Source of the DNA: Polysphondylium violaceum
Taxonomy: Eukaryota > Evosea > Eumycetozoa > Dictyosteliales > Dictyosteliaceae
DNA: 34,880 bases
NCBI GenBank assembly: GCA_000277445.1
Contig: AJWJ01000238.1
Coordinates: 1-34,880 of the forward strand
Direction: 5' to 3'
In this document: in pieces, positions 10,452 through 19,403 of the stretch
Layout of the letters: each line of letters starts with the position of its first letter
Position numbering within the stretch: position 1 is the stretch's first letter
The notes under the pieces: generated by a model
Told to the model about the DNA's origin: nothing
Databases searched by the model: none
What the model saw: the letters and a program-made list of their open reading frames with translations, nothing else
Program-made: the position numbers and the translations under genes

Positions 10452-10802
10452 TTATTGTTGATTTTCAGATGCCTTTTGATCAGCAATAGCATGTTTTAAT
10501 TCCATGTTTCTCTTGTGTTCTGCATAGTTGTTGTTGTATTTTGTATTATCCTTACCCATATCCTAATATATAACGATTATTAGTAAATAAACGAATAACA
10601 ATCAAAGTGCTTATATATATCATACCCTTGAGCCAGAATTAACAAAACCACCTCTTAAATTTGAACCAGCTACATATTTTTCAACGGGTGGTTTCTCTAA
10701 CTTTTTGTTGATATAAATATAAGGATAAATAAAGGCTGCACTAATTACACCAAATAGTGCAAACCCAATGATCTTGTTTGATTTACCTGCTGATCCTCTC
10801 AT
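10452..10802 (-). CDS. Small mitochondrial-type membrane protein resembling SMIM20/MITRAC7
   Basis: Two exons, 10802-10626 and 10562-10452, with a 63-nt phase-0 intron (GTATGA...TTAG); 95 residues. A single membrane helix lies at about residues 10-31 (IIGFALFGVISAAFIYPYIY). It is followed by a basic turn (INKKLEKPP), then VEKYVAGSNLRGGFV, and a charged C-terminal tail with YAEHKRNMELKHAIADQKA. The helix plus the G-F-x-AAF-YP-x-Y pattern and the following R-x-G/GGF spacing recall human SMIM20 (MITRAC7), a chaperone for newly made COX1 during cytochrome c oxidase assembly in the inner membrane. That assignment rests on pattern memory over a very short protein and could be coincidence. The tail is longer than in SMIM20 (about 70 residues in human). 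Confidence 0.6.
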
Positions 10803-11037
10803 TCTATATAGTGTTTGTTAATTGTAATTATTCACTGCAGGTCTCCAAGTGGCCTAAATTAAAAAACGATAGGTGTCCCTCTTTCGCATAAAAACAAAAA
10901 AAATGAAAAAAAAATTCTTTTTTTTTTTTGCCATTATTTTTGGTTTTCATAAAAATCTGGTGGCCTATCGCCAGCTTAGGGTATGTGATTTCTAATCGAA
11001 ATCTTTAGATCACATGATTGTCCCAGACCTTTGTTTC

Positions 11038-11046
11038 TTCCCACAA
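11038..11046 (+). promoter_or_regulatory. DUSE-like upstream element (TTCCCACAA)
   Basis: TTCCCACAA matches the Dictyostelium upstream sequence element, a short CCCAYAA-type box that lies about 60-65 nt upstream of snRNA, snoRNA and class I RNA genes in Dictyostelium. Here it is followed at that distance by a GC-richer, foldable stretch with no open reading frame. A 9-mer can occur by chance, but this one sits in a region unlike ordinary intergenic DNA. Confidence 0.45.
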
Positions 11047-11107
11047 AAATAAACGAAACTGAAGGCATTCAAATAAAACAACGGCTCCATATTATAATCT
11101 TTACTAT

Positions 11108-11265
11108 ATATCTTTATGTCACCCTTCCCACGGCTATACGGGAGAAATCTATGCTATACTCGTGTTGCGGGTAGACTAGAACAGCCTGAAATAGGTTAGT
11201 GTGATACTCCAACATCGATGAATTGATGTGTATTATTGTCTTGAAGTATCACTACATTTTAATTT
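11108..11265 (+). ncRNA. Candidate non-coding RNA downstream of a DUSE-like box
   Basis: The predicted start is placed about 62 nt after the DUSE-like box; the 3' end is arbitrary, set at the T-rich run near 11256. The stretch is much richer in G+C than the flanking intergenic DNA and carries nested complementarity. GTGATACT (11201-11208) can pair with AGTATCAC (11245-11252), enclosing an inner hairpin ACATC (11212-11216) / GATGT (11225-11229). An upstream CCCAC...GTG..GGG pairing around 11136-11171 is also possible. I could not match it to U1, U2, U4, U5, U6, U3, SRP, RNase P or MRP RNA by their diagnostic motifs. It may be a lineage-specific RNA or just a structured leader. Confidence 0.35.
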
Positions 11266-11538
11266 TAAATAGTAAAAGAAAAATCCTCTGTTAAGATTCA
11301 ATCTCCTATGACTTTTTGTGTTGTTCTATCATGGAATCGAATTTGTGATAGGGCTACACTTTAAGAAACTGTCAATATATTTTAGAAGATGATGATGAAA
11401 TACATTTGTTTGAGTGAGTTGATACATTACTTGTAATACTCCAATAGTCAGGATTCCTTACCTGTCCGATAATAAATAAAACATAGAAGCATACATATTT
11501 TATTATTATTATTATTATAATTTAATTTAGTGTTTATT

Positions 11539-12682
11539 TTATTTAGAAATAGGATCTAACAAGACTATATACAAAAAGTTATCTGGATAACCAAAAAACT
11601 CGTTTAACCAAACAACAGAACTACTTAAATCTGGTTCAATACCTTGTATTTTATATTTAACACCAGAGTTTAAATAATCAAATAATGTTTTAAATTTACT
11701 ATCTATTTCTTTAACTTGATCAGATTTAGATACATTGTTGTTATTATTATCATCATTATCATCATTATTATTACTATTACTATTACTACTACTATTACTA
11801 TTACCTAAAATATTTTCAACATTTTGAAAAGGAATAAAATTAAATAACATTTGTAAAGTTGTTTCTTCACCATTTTCATCAAATACAGGTATCAGTTCTT
11901 GAACTGGTGGTTTACAATTATAAATGATTCTAATTGGTATATATTTATATTCTTTGGTTGAGTTTGGGTAAAATTTCTTATTAATAGACCAAAATTTATC
12001 ATAATCATCTATATATAGAATGTGTACTATGCATTAGAAACTAAAACTACTCCTACAACTAAATATATTACATTAGACTATCTACATACGATATTTTAAT
12101 CCATCCCAAAGTTCATTGGTTTGATTGATATTTAAATTATTCAATTTAGTAATATCACCTTGCTTAATATAGTTTGCTTCTTTTAATACATTTTTATAAT
12201 GAGTTTTAATATATTCTTCATTGGGACACTTGAGTATCTTATCGGGATAGGATTGAAAGTGAACAACCAAGTTCCAATAGCCTTGATTAGGATCATCTTC
12301 GCTGGTTTTATTATTCCCACCAACAAGACTATCATATAATACACCGATTGGTATATGCCATTTAATAGGCACACCGTTATATTCCAACCACATCTCATCA
12401 GCCAATACCAATGTACTAGATTTAAAGTGTTCTTTAACTACATTGGTTATCAATGGGAAATATGAATTTCTAGGTGCCATCAACTATAGTGGAGTGTATA
12501 TTATTAGAGGTAGTAGTGGCATGAGATTAGTTATCTACTACAACATTTTCAAATAACAATATACATACAGAATAGGGTGATGGTGGGATGTGTGAAGTAA
12601 GATCATTTGGACTCAGGGTAAAGATGATTGGTATCTTTCCATCCCAAATTGATTTCTTTATCTCTTCATCAAAAAAGGACAT
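11539..12682 (-). CDS. atg5: Autophagy protein 5 (ATG12 acceptor)
   Basis: Three exons: 12682-12569, 12483-12090 and 12008-11539, with introns of 85 and 81 nt; 325 residues (human ATG5 has 275). Exon 1 gives MSFFDEEIKKSIWDGKIPIIF, the N-terminal helix plus the W-x-G-x-I-P motif of ATG5. Exon 2 carries WLEYNGVPIKWHIPIGVLYD, the diagnostic EY-G-P-KWHYPIG block, then VVHFQSYPDK and LKEANYIKQGDI, whose Lys (about residue 145) aligns with the ATG12-conjugation Lys130 of human. Exon 3 has YKYIPIRIIY and ends in VVWLNEFFGYPDNFLYIVL, matching the C-terminal SYPDNFLHI block. The extra length is a Ser/Asn/Asp low-complexity insert (about 11705-11810) in the linker between the two ubiquitin-like folds. 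ATG12-ATG5 with ATG16 acts as E3 for ATG8 lipidation on phagophores. Confidence 0.95.
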
Positions 12683-13008
12683 TTCAGTAATAGTTGCTAT
12701 GCTAATATGTTATTATTACTCTTATTAATCTATAGCTATACGCGTCTTCTCTATTATCTCTCTTCTTTCACCCACTATAAATATAATAGGAGTATCTTGT
12801 CACTTTGAAATTTTTTAAAAAATAGATAAAAAAAAAAAAAATCAATTTTTAAATTAAAAATTTGATTTATTGATTTTCTTTAGGGTTTATTTGATTGATA
12901 TATAGTTTTACAATGACATATAGGATTTTTGTAAGATAATAAATTAAAATAAGTAATCGAGTTTAGTTGATACCATGGATCTATTCATACACTTGGCAAA
13001 TAACAGAG
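12683..13008. other. Intergenic region, no gene seen
   Basis: A 326-bp AT-rich gap containing the atg5 promoter and the 3' flank of the next minus-strand micro-gene. A-run near 12828-12841 and T-rich tracts only; no ORF, repeat or RNA recognised. Confidence 0.6.
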
Positions 13009-13215
13009 TTAGTTTCTGTTCCATGAAGAACCACCCATAATGGAATTCATATAATTACGGCCATTGTGAGTCTGAGTGTTGGTTTGCTTGTTAAGTTTAC
13101 TAACGTGGTTTAAACCAAAATTATCACCATTGGAAAAAGAAGCACTACTATAGGCAATTGAATGTTTTTGAGAATTTAATGAAACAATAGAGATGAGAGA
13201 GTTTAAAATGGACAT
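13009..13215 (-). CDS. Small MxIL-type protein (hssA-like micro-protein, intronless)
   Basis: An intronless frame of 68 residues begins MSILNSLISIVSLNSQKHS and is rich in Ser and Asn, with a C-terminal IMGGSSWNRN. The M-S-I-L-x-S-L-I-S-I start is the hallmark of the dictyostelid hssA/2C-like small proteins (MT[IL]x-SISSI), many of which are expressed in prestalk or stalk cells. The Gly/Cys-rich tail of classical hssA is missing, so this is a relative rather than a typical member. Unlike its neighbours at 9822 (-), 13928 (+) and 18935 (+), it has no intron after the 13th coding base. The ATG is preceded by an A-rich leader. Confidence 0.7.
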   Translation of the reverse strand: MSILNSLISIVSLNSQKHSIAYSSASFSNGDNFGLNHVSKLNKQTNTQTHNGRNYMNSIMGGSSWNRN

Positions 13216-13927
13216 TTTTATTATAATAATGGATTGTTAGGATTGTTGTTTATTGTAAAGATCTTGCTTTTTGAAGATAATTATAATAATAGATTGCTAT
13301 TTATACTCTTTTCAATTGAGTTGTTTGAAATTAATTTCTTTTTTTTTTTCATTTTCTTTCCTCCCCCACCCCACTTGACAATTCAAAGATACAATGCAAA
13401 TATTGTCAATACCACACCCCACTCATAGTTCCAAAAACACCCATCCACCACATACGGGACATGTTTTCCATAGATTTTTATCGCCAATATTATGTCTTGG
13501 CACCCCTTTTTTAAAAATATCTACCCTTAATCATGCTGCTCTTCATTCTGTAAAATGTTGATAATAAAATAATGGGCAGTTAAATTCGCGGATATTGAAA
13601 AATTTTATAATGTTTCATGACAGTTAATATGGTATTGTGTTTTTATTTTTATTTATTCCATTTTACAATGAGAAGTGTTTTGAATATCACACAAATGATT
13701 ATATCAATTATATTTCTTTCCTAAAAGGGAAAGAATCTAAAAATATCCAGATTTATTTTTATTGGTTAATAATTGTTCAACAACAAAAAGGAAAATGTTT
13801 AAGTGATTGATTGATGGAGCATATCATTTTTTCTATAGAGAAACAAATATTTATTTTTTGCTTATCTTTAAGCAAACAACAACAAACTCATTTGTAATTA
13901 AAATTATAAAAATCTATACTCTAAACA
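13216..13927. other. Divergent intergenic region between two micro-genes
   Basis: A 712-bp gap between the starts of the 13009-13215 (-) and 13928-14202 (+) micro-genes; it should contain both promoters. T-rich and C-rich patches (CCCCCACCCCAC at about 13363) stand out from the A/T background and may be regulatory. One open frame (13234-13428) exists but is poly-Phe and not credible. Confidence 0.5.
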
Positions 13928-14202
13928 ATGCCTATCTTCAGTAAGTAATAATATTTATACAAATATCCAGATATTAATAATTAATACTGTTAAATCTAGA
14001 ATCTATTTCATCATTAAACTTTGGTTTAAATCAATCTAAAAGTCTAACAAACATTCTTTCCAACCCCACTGGTAATAATTTAATCCAATCAAAGAACCAA
14101 AGTTGTGATGGAGATCCCACTCTTGATGAATATGCAGAGGGTGTTTTTGACGCAATAAACGGTACCATTAGCGTTTTTAATTCAAAATTTCCAAATAGCT
14201 AA
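13928..14202 (+). CDS. Small spliced MPIF-type protein (13-nt first exon)
   Basis: Exon 1 (13928-13940) is 13 nt and codes MPIF plus one base. The 59-nt intron runs from GTAAGT to TAG (13997-13999), and exon 2 is 14000-14202; 71 residues starting MPIFKSISSLNFGLNQS. The IFKSISS start is the dictyostelid micro-protein signature. The second half, GDPTLDEYAEGVFDAING and onwards, is acidic and looks folded rather than Gly-rich, which recalls the small non-hssA families with the same N-terminus. Gene structure (13-nt exon, phase-1 intron) is shared with the genes at 9822 (-) and 18935 (+). No function is known to me. Confidence 0.75.
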
Positions 14203-14637
14203 TAAATAAAGTATCATTACCAATAGTAATCTTTTAAAAGAGAAAAAGAAATCATTTGAAAGTTTTCTTTTTATTTATTTCATTACACCACATTTTACAA
14301 TTGAATTGATAAAAGCGGGAATCTATGAATTCTAAAAATACCACCCCATCTTAAATCCTTTTCAATTTTTAAAAATTTTTATCAATTTTTTTTTCGTTTT
14401 TTTTCCGAAAAGCAATAAAGTTGTTGTAGTCGCACAAAAATGAATTCACACCCTCGTTCACCAATAAAATTTGAAAAATAAAAAAAAAATTTAAATTTTT
14501 TTTACTCTCCAACTGTCATTTTTCAAAAGGTGAGAGAAAGAGTCCAAGATTGGCAGCTGATCAACACAGAGATAGGAATAGTGTAGATTGACGCACACCA
14601 GCAATACACGCCAACAACAACACACATAAAACATACA
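14203..14637. other. Promoter region of the Ulp1-like protease gene
   Basis: A 435-bp gap with long A/T runs (for example 14386-14403 T-rich and 14478-14502 A-rich then T-rich). The last 110 bases are GC-richer and include CACACCAGCAATACACGCC-like sequence just before the ATG, typical of a transcribed 5' leader. No separate gene seen. Confidence 0.5.
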
Positions 14638-17578
14638 ATGGATAGAGAAAAGCAGATAAAGTTGCTAAAAGAGGTCACCATTTCAGATTTAAAAGACAAA
14701 TTGCCGGTGTTGCATAAAAAGATTACCAACCCTGCTCTACCAAATGTCACTGTGGTTGACCCCAACACCATCTCAATTTTATTTGTCAAGCCCATTGATG
14801 TGGCGTTTTCAAATCCCAGCGAGATATTTACTGTCAAACTAAGGTGTTTGAAAAACCAGTTGACCGTCGAGGATGTGGGCACCATTATAGGGTCTTTTCA
14901 TTCAAAAAAACATCAACCCATCGAGAGATCCAAATCCCTGCCATCCAATATCAAGGAACAACATTTCACAGTGCGTGAGATGCGAATGGTTTTAATGAAA
15001 ACTTTTAAGGGTATGAATGCGCTCGAGGCAGATATAATGGCGCGATACTATCAGAGAATCATTTGTGATCAATGTTCAAAGGATAATCAAAAGTTTAAAA
15101 GTGCAATTGTCTTGACCAACAGAATCAGATCAAGAATAGAAGAGGACGAGGGTTTGGATGAATCATTTGACGATGAGGAAGACGAAGAGGATGAAAACGG
15201 TGATCACATGGATATTGATGAAAAAAGAACTGTAAATAATAATAAAAGCAATATTCATGAAGAAAAATCAAAAAATGCAGAGGCTAGTGATAGTGATACA
15301 TCTACTCCTGTAACTAGATCCAAACAAAGGTCAATTGCCACCACCGTCACAACTACAACAGTGAATAAAAAAGATAAAAAGAAAGAAGAAAAGAAACCAA
15401 AGGGACAAGAGGAAAAGATAGTTGAAGAAAAAGCGAAACCAGAGGAAAAAGAAAAGGATAAAAATGTAAAGAAAAAAAGAGGAGAGGAAAAGAAAGTCGA
15501 AGAAAAGAAAGTTGAGGAAAAAAGGTTGAGGAAAAGAAGAACAAAAAAGATAAAAAAGATAAAAAAGATAAAAAGACAGAAGATAAACCTACATTATCAA
15601 CACCAGCACCTCCACCAGTCACTACCGCCACCATAACATCACCAGCAACAGTCAAATCCACAAAAGTTGATAAAAGAGGTACAACCATCACAATTCCAGT
15701 GGCAGCAATGACAGCAGCAACAGCAGCATCATCGACAACAACCACTCCACAAGACGACCCAGCTCCTATTTTACCTTTAAAGAGACCTAGAAATGATCGT
15801 GTAGATTTAACATTTTTGAATAGTTCAAGAGCTAAAAAGAGTAGTGGTACGAACAATAACAACCCTGCCACTGCCACCCCCACTCCCACCACTACCATAT
15901 CCAAAGACACAGCATCCCTTCCCCCACCTCCTAAAAAGCTTACAGGTGGTGCTCCTCCTAGAAAGGTTGGACCAATGGGAAGGATATCTTCCATTCCAAA
16001 AATTATAGATATGAAAAAAGAACCAGAAGTAAAACCAGAACCCGAACCAACACAATCTCAACCAGAACCAACAAAATCTCAACTAGAACCACAACTAATG
16101 TCTGATCAAGAATCAAAGGAAGAAGAAAATCCACAACAAAAAGAAAAAGAACAGCCACAAACTCAAATAACTAAAACCAAAACACCAACAAAGACATTAC
16201 CAAACCCTATATCAACCCCAACTAGTCCATCAACACCTTTTGCCTTACCAACACCAGTTTTGCCATCGAATAGCAATGGTAATAGTAATTCCAATTCAAC
16301 AACTTCATTTTCTATTCCATCACCAACCAAACAACCTCAATCTCAAATTCCTCATCCTAAAAAAAGACAAAAGTTACTTTTACAACAACAACAACAAAAA
16401 GAACAAGAGCAACTGGAAAAGGGTCAATTGGCATCATCAAATCCCTCCACCACTACATCCTCCAATTCTCCACTTACTTCTAGTTCAACAGCTTTTCCTT
16501 CATCAGTATCATTATCACCACCATTATCAACCACATCACTCATTCCAACCGAAACATTATTAAATGCTATGATAGGATCACCAAATCGTTCACTTGTTTC
16601 ATCACCATCATCAATGACAACTACAACATCTACCACCTCACCCACACCAACTAAATCTATTATCACAATGACTAATTCACCCCCAACTACGCCTTCATCT
16701 CTATCACTTTCAAATCCAATTAAATTTTCATCACAACAACAAGTACACTTGGAATCTTATAAATATGATGAATCTTATAAACAATATCTATTAAAACCGA
16801 ATTCCAAAGCAGAGTATAGAAAAATATTATCAACTTCTGCACCTTATTTAAATAACAATATCATTGACTACATGATGGGGAAATTCTTTTCATCAATGTC
16901 TTTAGGTTCAACCTATGATAATATTTTGGCATTAAACTTGGACACTCTTTCAAATGTACATAAACTCGAGTCTCCAGTAAAAATTGATGTAAATATATTT
17001 ATTTATTTATATAACCCTTTTTTTATATCTATTAACCACCAACTCTCTTTCTCTCAACTTTTTAGAAATATAAATATATTTTTATACCAGATAATATTGG
17101 ATCACATTTTAGTTTATGGTTAATATTTATTGAAGAAGAAGGAATATCAATATTTCATTTTGATTCTTTAACATATGAATGTACACCATGTAACAATGAT
17201 TTGTTTGGAAGTAAGATTTCAGATCTTTTAAACCATTTACCTTTTGAAGCAGATACTGTCAACCACATTTACACTGCTCAACAAAATGATTTATCCAATT
17301 GTGGCGTTCATTTAGTTTCAAATTACATGGCATTGTTAACTCTATGTTTTAATAGTGTCAAACAACCAAACTATGATGACATTTGTAAATCAATCCAAAA
17401 CCTAGGTAAAACTCCTATCAATAGAGCTCAAATTCTTTCAACTTTGGAAAAAGATCAAAAAGATCTTTTACTCAAACACTCTACATATGTTATTGATAAA
17501 TACTTTTCTGGTGATTTGTTGGATTCAACTGAAAGTTTGGTAATTGAAAATCTTTTTTTAGATAGTTTAAAGAATTAA
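14638..17578 (+). CDS. Ulp1/SENP-type SUMO-specific cysteine protease (C48) with an apparent frameshift
   Basis: Exon 1 is 14638-16988, the intron 16989-17065 (77 nt), and exon 2 17066-17578; about 954 residues if the frame is continuous. The catalytic domain is C-terminal. YLNNNIIDYMMGKF matches the WLND-xI-I-x-Y start, and exon 2 has IPDNIGSHFSLWLIFI (catalytic His), IFHFDSL (Asp), and QQNDLSNCGVHLVSNY (Gln and nucleophile Cys). These enzymes mature SUMO or strip it from targets. The His is followed by Phe rather than the usual Trp. The N-terminal 160 residues (MDREKQIKLLKEVT...) look folded but unknown; then come acidic and Lys/Glu-rich coils and a Pro/Ser/Thr/Gln-rich linker. At 15518-15523 a run of six A breaks the frame: upstream reads VEEKKVEEK, while the continuation EEKKNKKDKKDKKD lies one base off, as if one A were missing. 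Error or recent lesion, not a normal gene boundary. Confidence 0.85.
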
Positions 17579-18934
17579 AATTCTTGAAATAAGTTTGTGT
17601 GAAAATAAATAAATCAAATTCCCACTCACATTATCAATACCATTAATATCAACAACATTAACATCACCAACAGTAGTGTAGCAAATAATTTGATTCTTTT
17701 CGAATAAAAATTTAAACCGCACAAAATACAATTTGGTAAATGTCAAAGTAATTATTACAATCTAATCAAGTCTGATTAACATATTGATAATTATTCGTCT
17801 GAATTTCAAAAAAAAATAATGTAAAACACATCAAATGTAACAACAAGGATTCCATCCTTTTAGTTTCAAATAACACTTTGACTGATGGTTTTAGTTTTTA
17901 TATAAAAAGGAATCATATAAATATCAAATTCATATGGGGGTTATGCGCACACATAAAAATCTGTGGTTTTGTGTTTTTAAACTACAAATTTTCATCTTGT
18001 TTTTTATCCACATAACAAAAAAAAAAAAAAAAAGAAAAAAAGAAGAGTGGGTCTTGATTTTCGAGGAGATAATTGGAAAAAATACATTGGAAAATGTTGG
18101 TTTGAAAAAAACTTAATCATTGTTTCACAAGTTAATTTGTTTTACTTTTTTTTTTTTATTTATTTATTTGCAAACTCTCTAATCATGAATAAAGATTTAA
18201 GATATCCAAAAAGATGAAGGGTGGAAATCAATAAAAATTTTCATAACTGAATTCAATTGTCATTTGTTGTTTAAATAATAAATAATTGATTTCAAATTAA
18301 TATAAAATTGATTCATCAAATTATATTCTCTTTAACCGATTTTTTTTTTTTGTTTAATGAAAATCATTAGATATTTAATCAAGATTTTCATAATCATCCA
18401 ATGAAGAAACATAATAGTAAAATCAATTTGAGTATGTCAATAGTGGTGAAAGGGGGTGTTTTATTTTTATTCAAGAGGTTGAATTCTTTTTTTCATAATC
18501 AAACTTTGGTGAAAGTGTTGTGGTGTGTGTTGTTTGTGGTAGATATCTAAGAGATAATAACAAAATTGAAAATAAAGAAATTGTTGGATATAAATGTGAA
18601 AAAAGGGGGTGAATTTTCTTTTTTTGGGAACAATCACCGCTTATTAATAACCTTTGGATCAAGAAAGTAGTCTTTTTCCTTACTCTCTTTCTTTTTTTAT
18701 TAATTTTAATTCAAATATTATATCCCAATTGGTAATCGTTAATTTTTTTTGGTTGATGTGTTAGGTTTTTAAATTTGTCTTATAAACACTTTGAAATCAT
18801 CATCATTAACAATAACATCATCAAATAACATCATCATCAATATACTTTATTAGTTTAATTCTCTAAAGTTACCTCTAAACAGTTTTTAATTTATTTTTTT
18901 TTGATAACCTCTACATCATTGAAATCACTATAAA
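17579..18934. other. 1.36-kb gene-poor interval
   Basis: The longest gap in the window. It contains poly(A) and poly(T) tracts, a purine-rich patch near 18018-18048, G-runs (GGGGGT at 18453 and 18604) and TGTGTG-type patches near 18520-18540. The last 150 bases carry repeated ATCATCA units (about 18797-18840) in the leader of the following micro-gene. I looked for further 13-nt-exon micro-genes and found none with consistent splice sites; open frames at 17934 (+) and 18471 (-) are low-complexity and not credible. Confidence 0.5.
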
Positions 18935-19256
18935 ATGACTATCTTTGGTATGAATTGTTTTTTTGTTGTTTTAAAACACAAAATCAAAAATTATGATAAT
19001 TAAAATCGAATATATATTAATTTATTTATTTATCTATTTAAATTTATTTTCTCTAGTTAATATGACTAAATTAAATGCAAAAGCTTCCATTTCTATAAAT
19101 GATGCTTCAAATAATCAAAATAGTTCCTCTTTAACTTCAAATACTTCTACATCTGTGTTGAATAATCAACTATTAAATAAAATAGCATGTGATAATGGTT
19201 CAACTGTGGCTTGTAGAAGTTTGTATAAATTTAGATCAATATGGTATTTGTGTTAA
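18935..19256 (+). CDS. Small spliced MTIF-type protein (13-nt first exon)
   Basis: Exon 1 (18935-18947) is 13 nt, coding MTIF plus G. GTATGA opens a 109-nt intron ending in CTCTAG (19051-19056). Exon 2 is 19057-19256. The product is 70 residues: MTIFVNMTKLNAKASIS, then a Ser/Thr/Asn stretch and a C-terminal part with Cys (KIACDNGSTVACRSLY). An alternative unspliced reading from 18993 would begin with a hydrophobic leader (IYLFIYLNLFSLVNM), but that stretch is AT-only intron sequence and the spliced model matches the sibling genes exactly in exon length and phase. Function unknown; probably a dictyostelid developmental micro-protein. Confidence 0.72.
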
Positions 19257-19403
19257 CTAAATGTTAAAGTATATATAGAAATTATTAAAAAATAATAATG
19301 AAGAAAATTTAAAAAATATATTTAAATATATTTTAATCGAAAAAATAAATAAAATATTTTCCAATTTATTATTAAATGAAAACAAATTTTTATTTTTAAT
19401 CAT

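Larger units (their letters stand above)
10860..11538. other. Structured gene-free interval between SMIM20-like gene and atg5
   Basis: No open frame of note. Besides the DUSE-like box and RNA candidate, it holds a strong hairpin at 10983-11015 (ATGTGAT...CTAA paired with TTTAGATCACAT with a TT bulge). It also has a longer-range inverted pair, CGATAGG near 10867 and CCTATCG near 10966. The segment 11270-11490 is again GC-richer than background and has no assigned function; it ends in a poly-ATT tract just before the atg5 3' end. Confidence 0.5.

Noticed and set aside
11325-11350. TTCGATTCC on the minus strand, resembling a tRNA T-loop
   Set aside because: The flanking five-base T-stem does not pair and no anticodon arm or acceptor stem is present.
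11452-11468. CCTTACCTG-like sequence resembling the U1 snRNA 5' end
   Set aside because: The 5' context does not match AUACUUACCUG, and no U1 stem-loops or Sm site follow.
15353-15994. Long minus-strand open frame (213 residues) over the Ulp1-like gene
   Set aside because: It is the complement of the low-complexity Lys/Glu and Pro/Thr linker, rich in Val, Phe, Ser and Leu by composition, with no domain. It is a shadow of the plus-strand coding sequence.
17934-18116. 60-residue plus-strand open frame with a Lys-rich run
   Set aside because: Composition follows a purine-rich low-complexity tract; no family or splice support.
18471-18662. 63-residue minus-strand open frame
   Set aside because: Ser/Leu/Thr-rich translation of T- and G-rich spacer upstream of the MTIF gene; nothing supports it.
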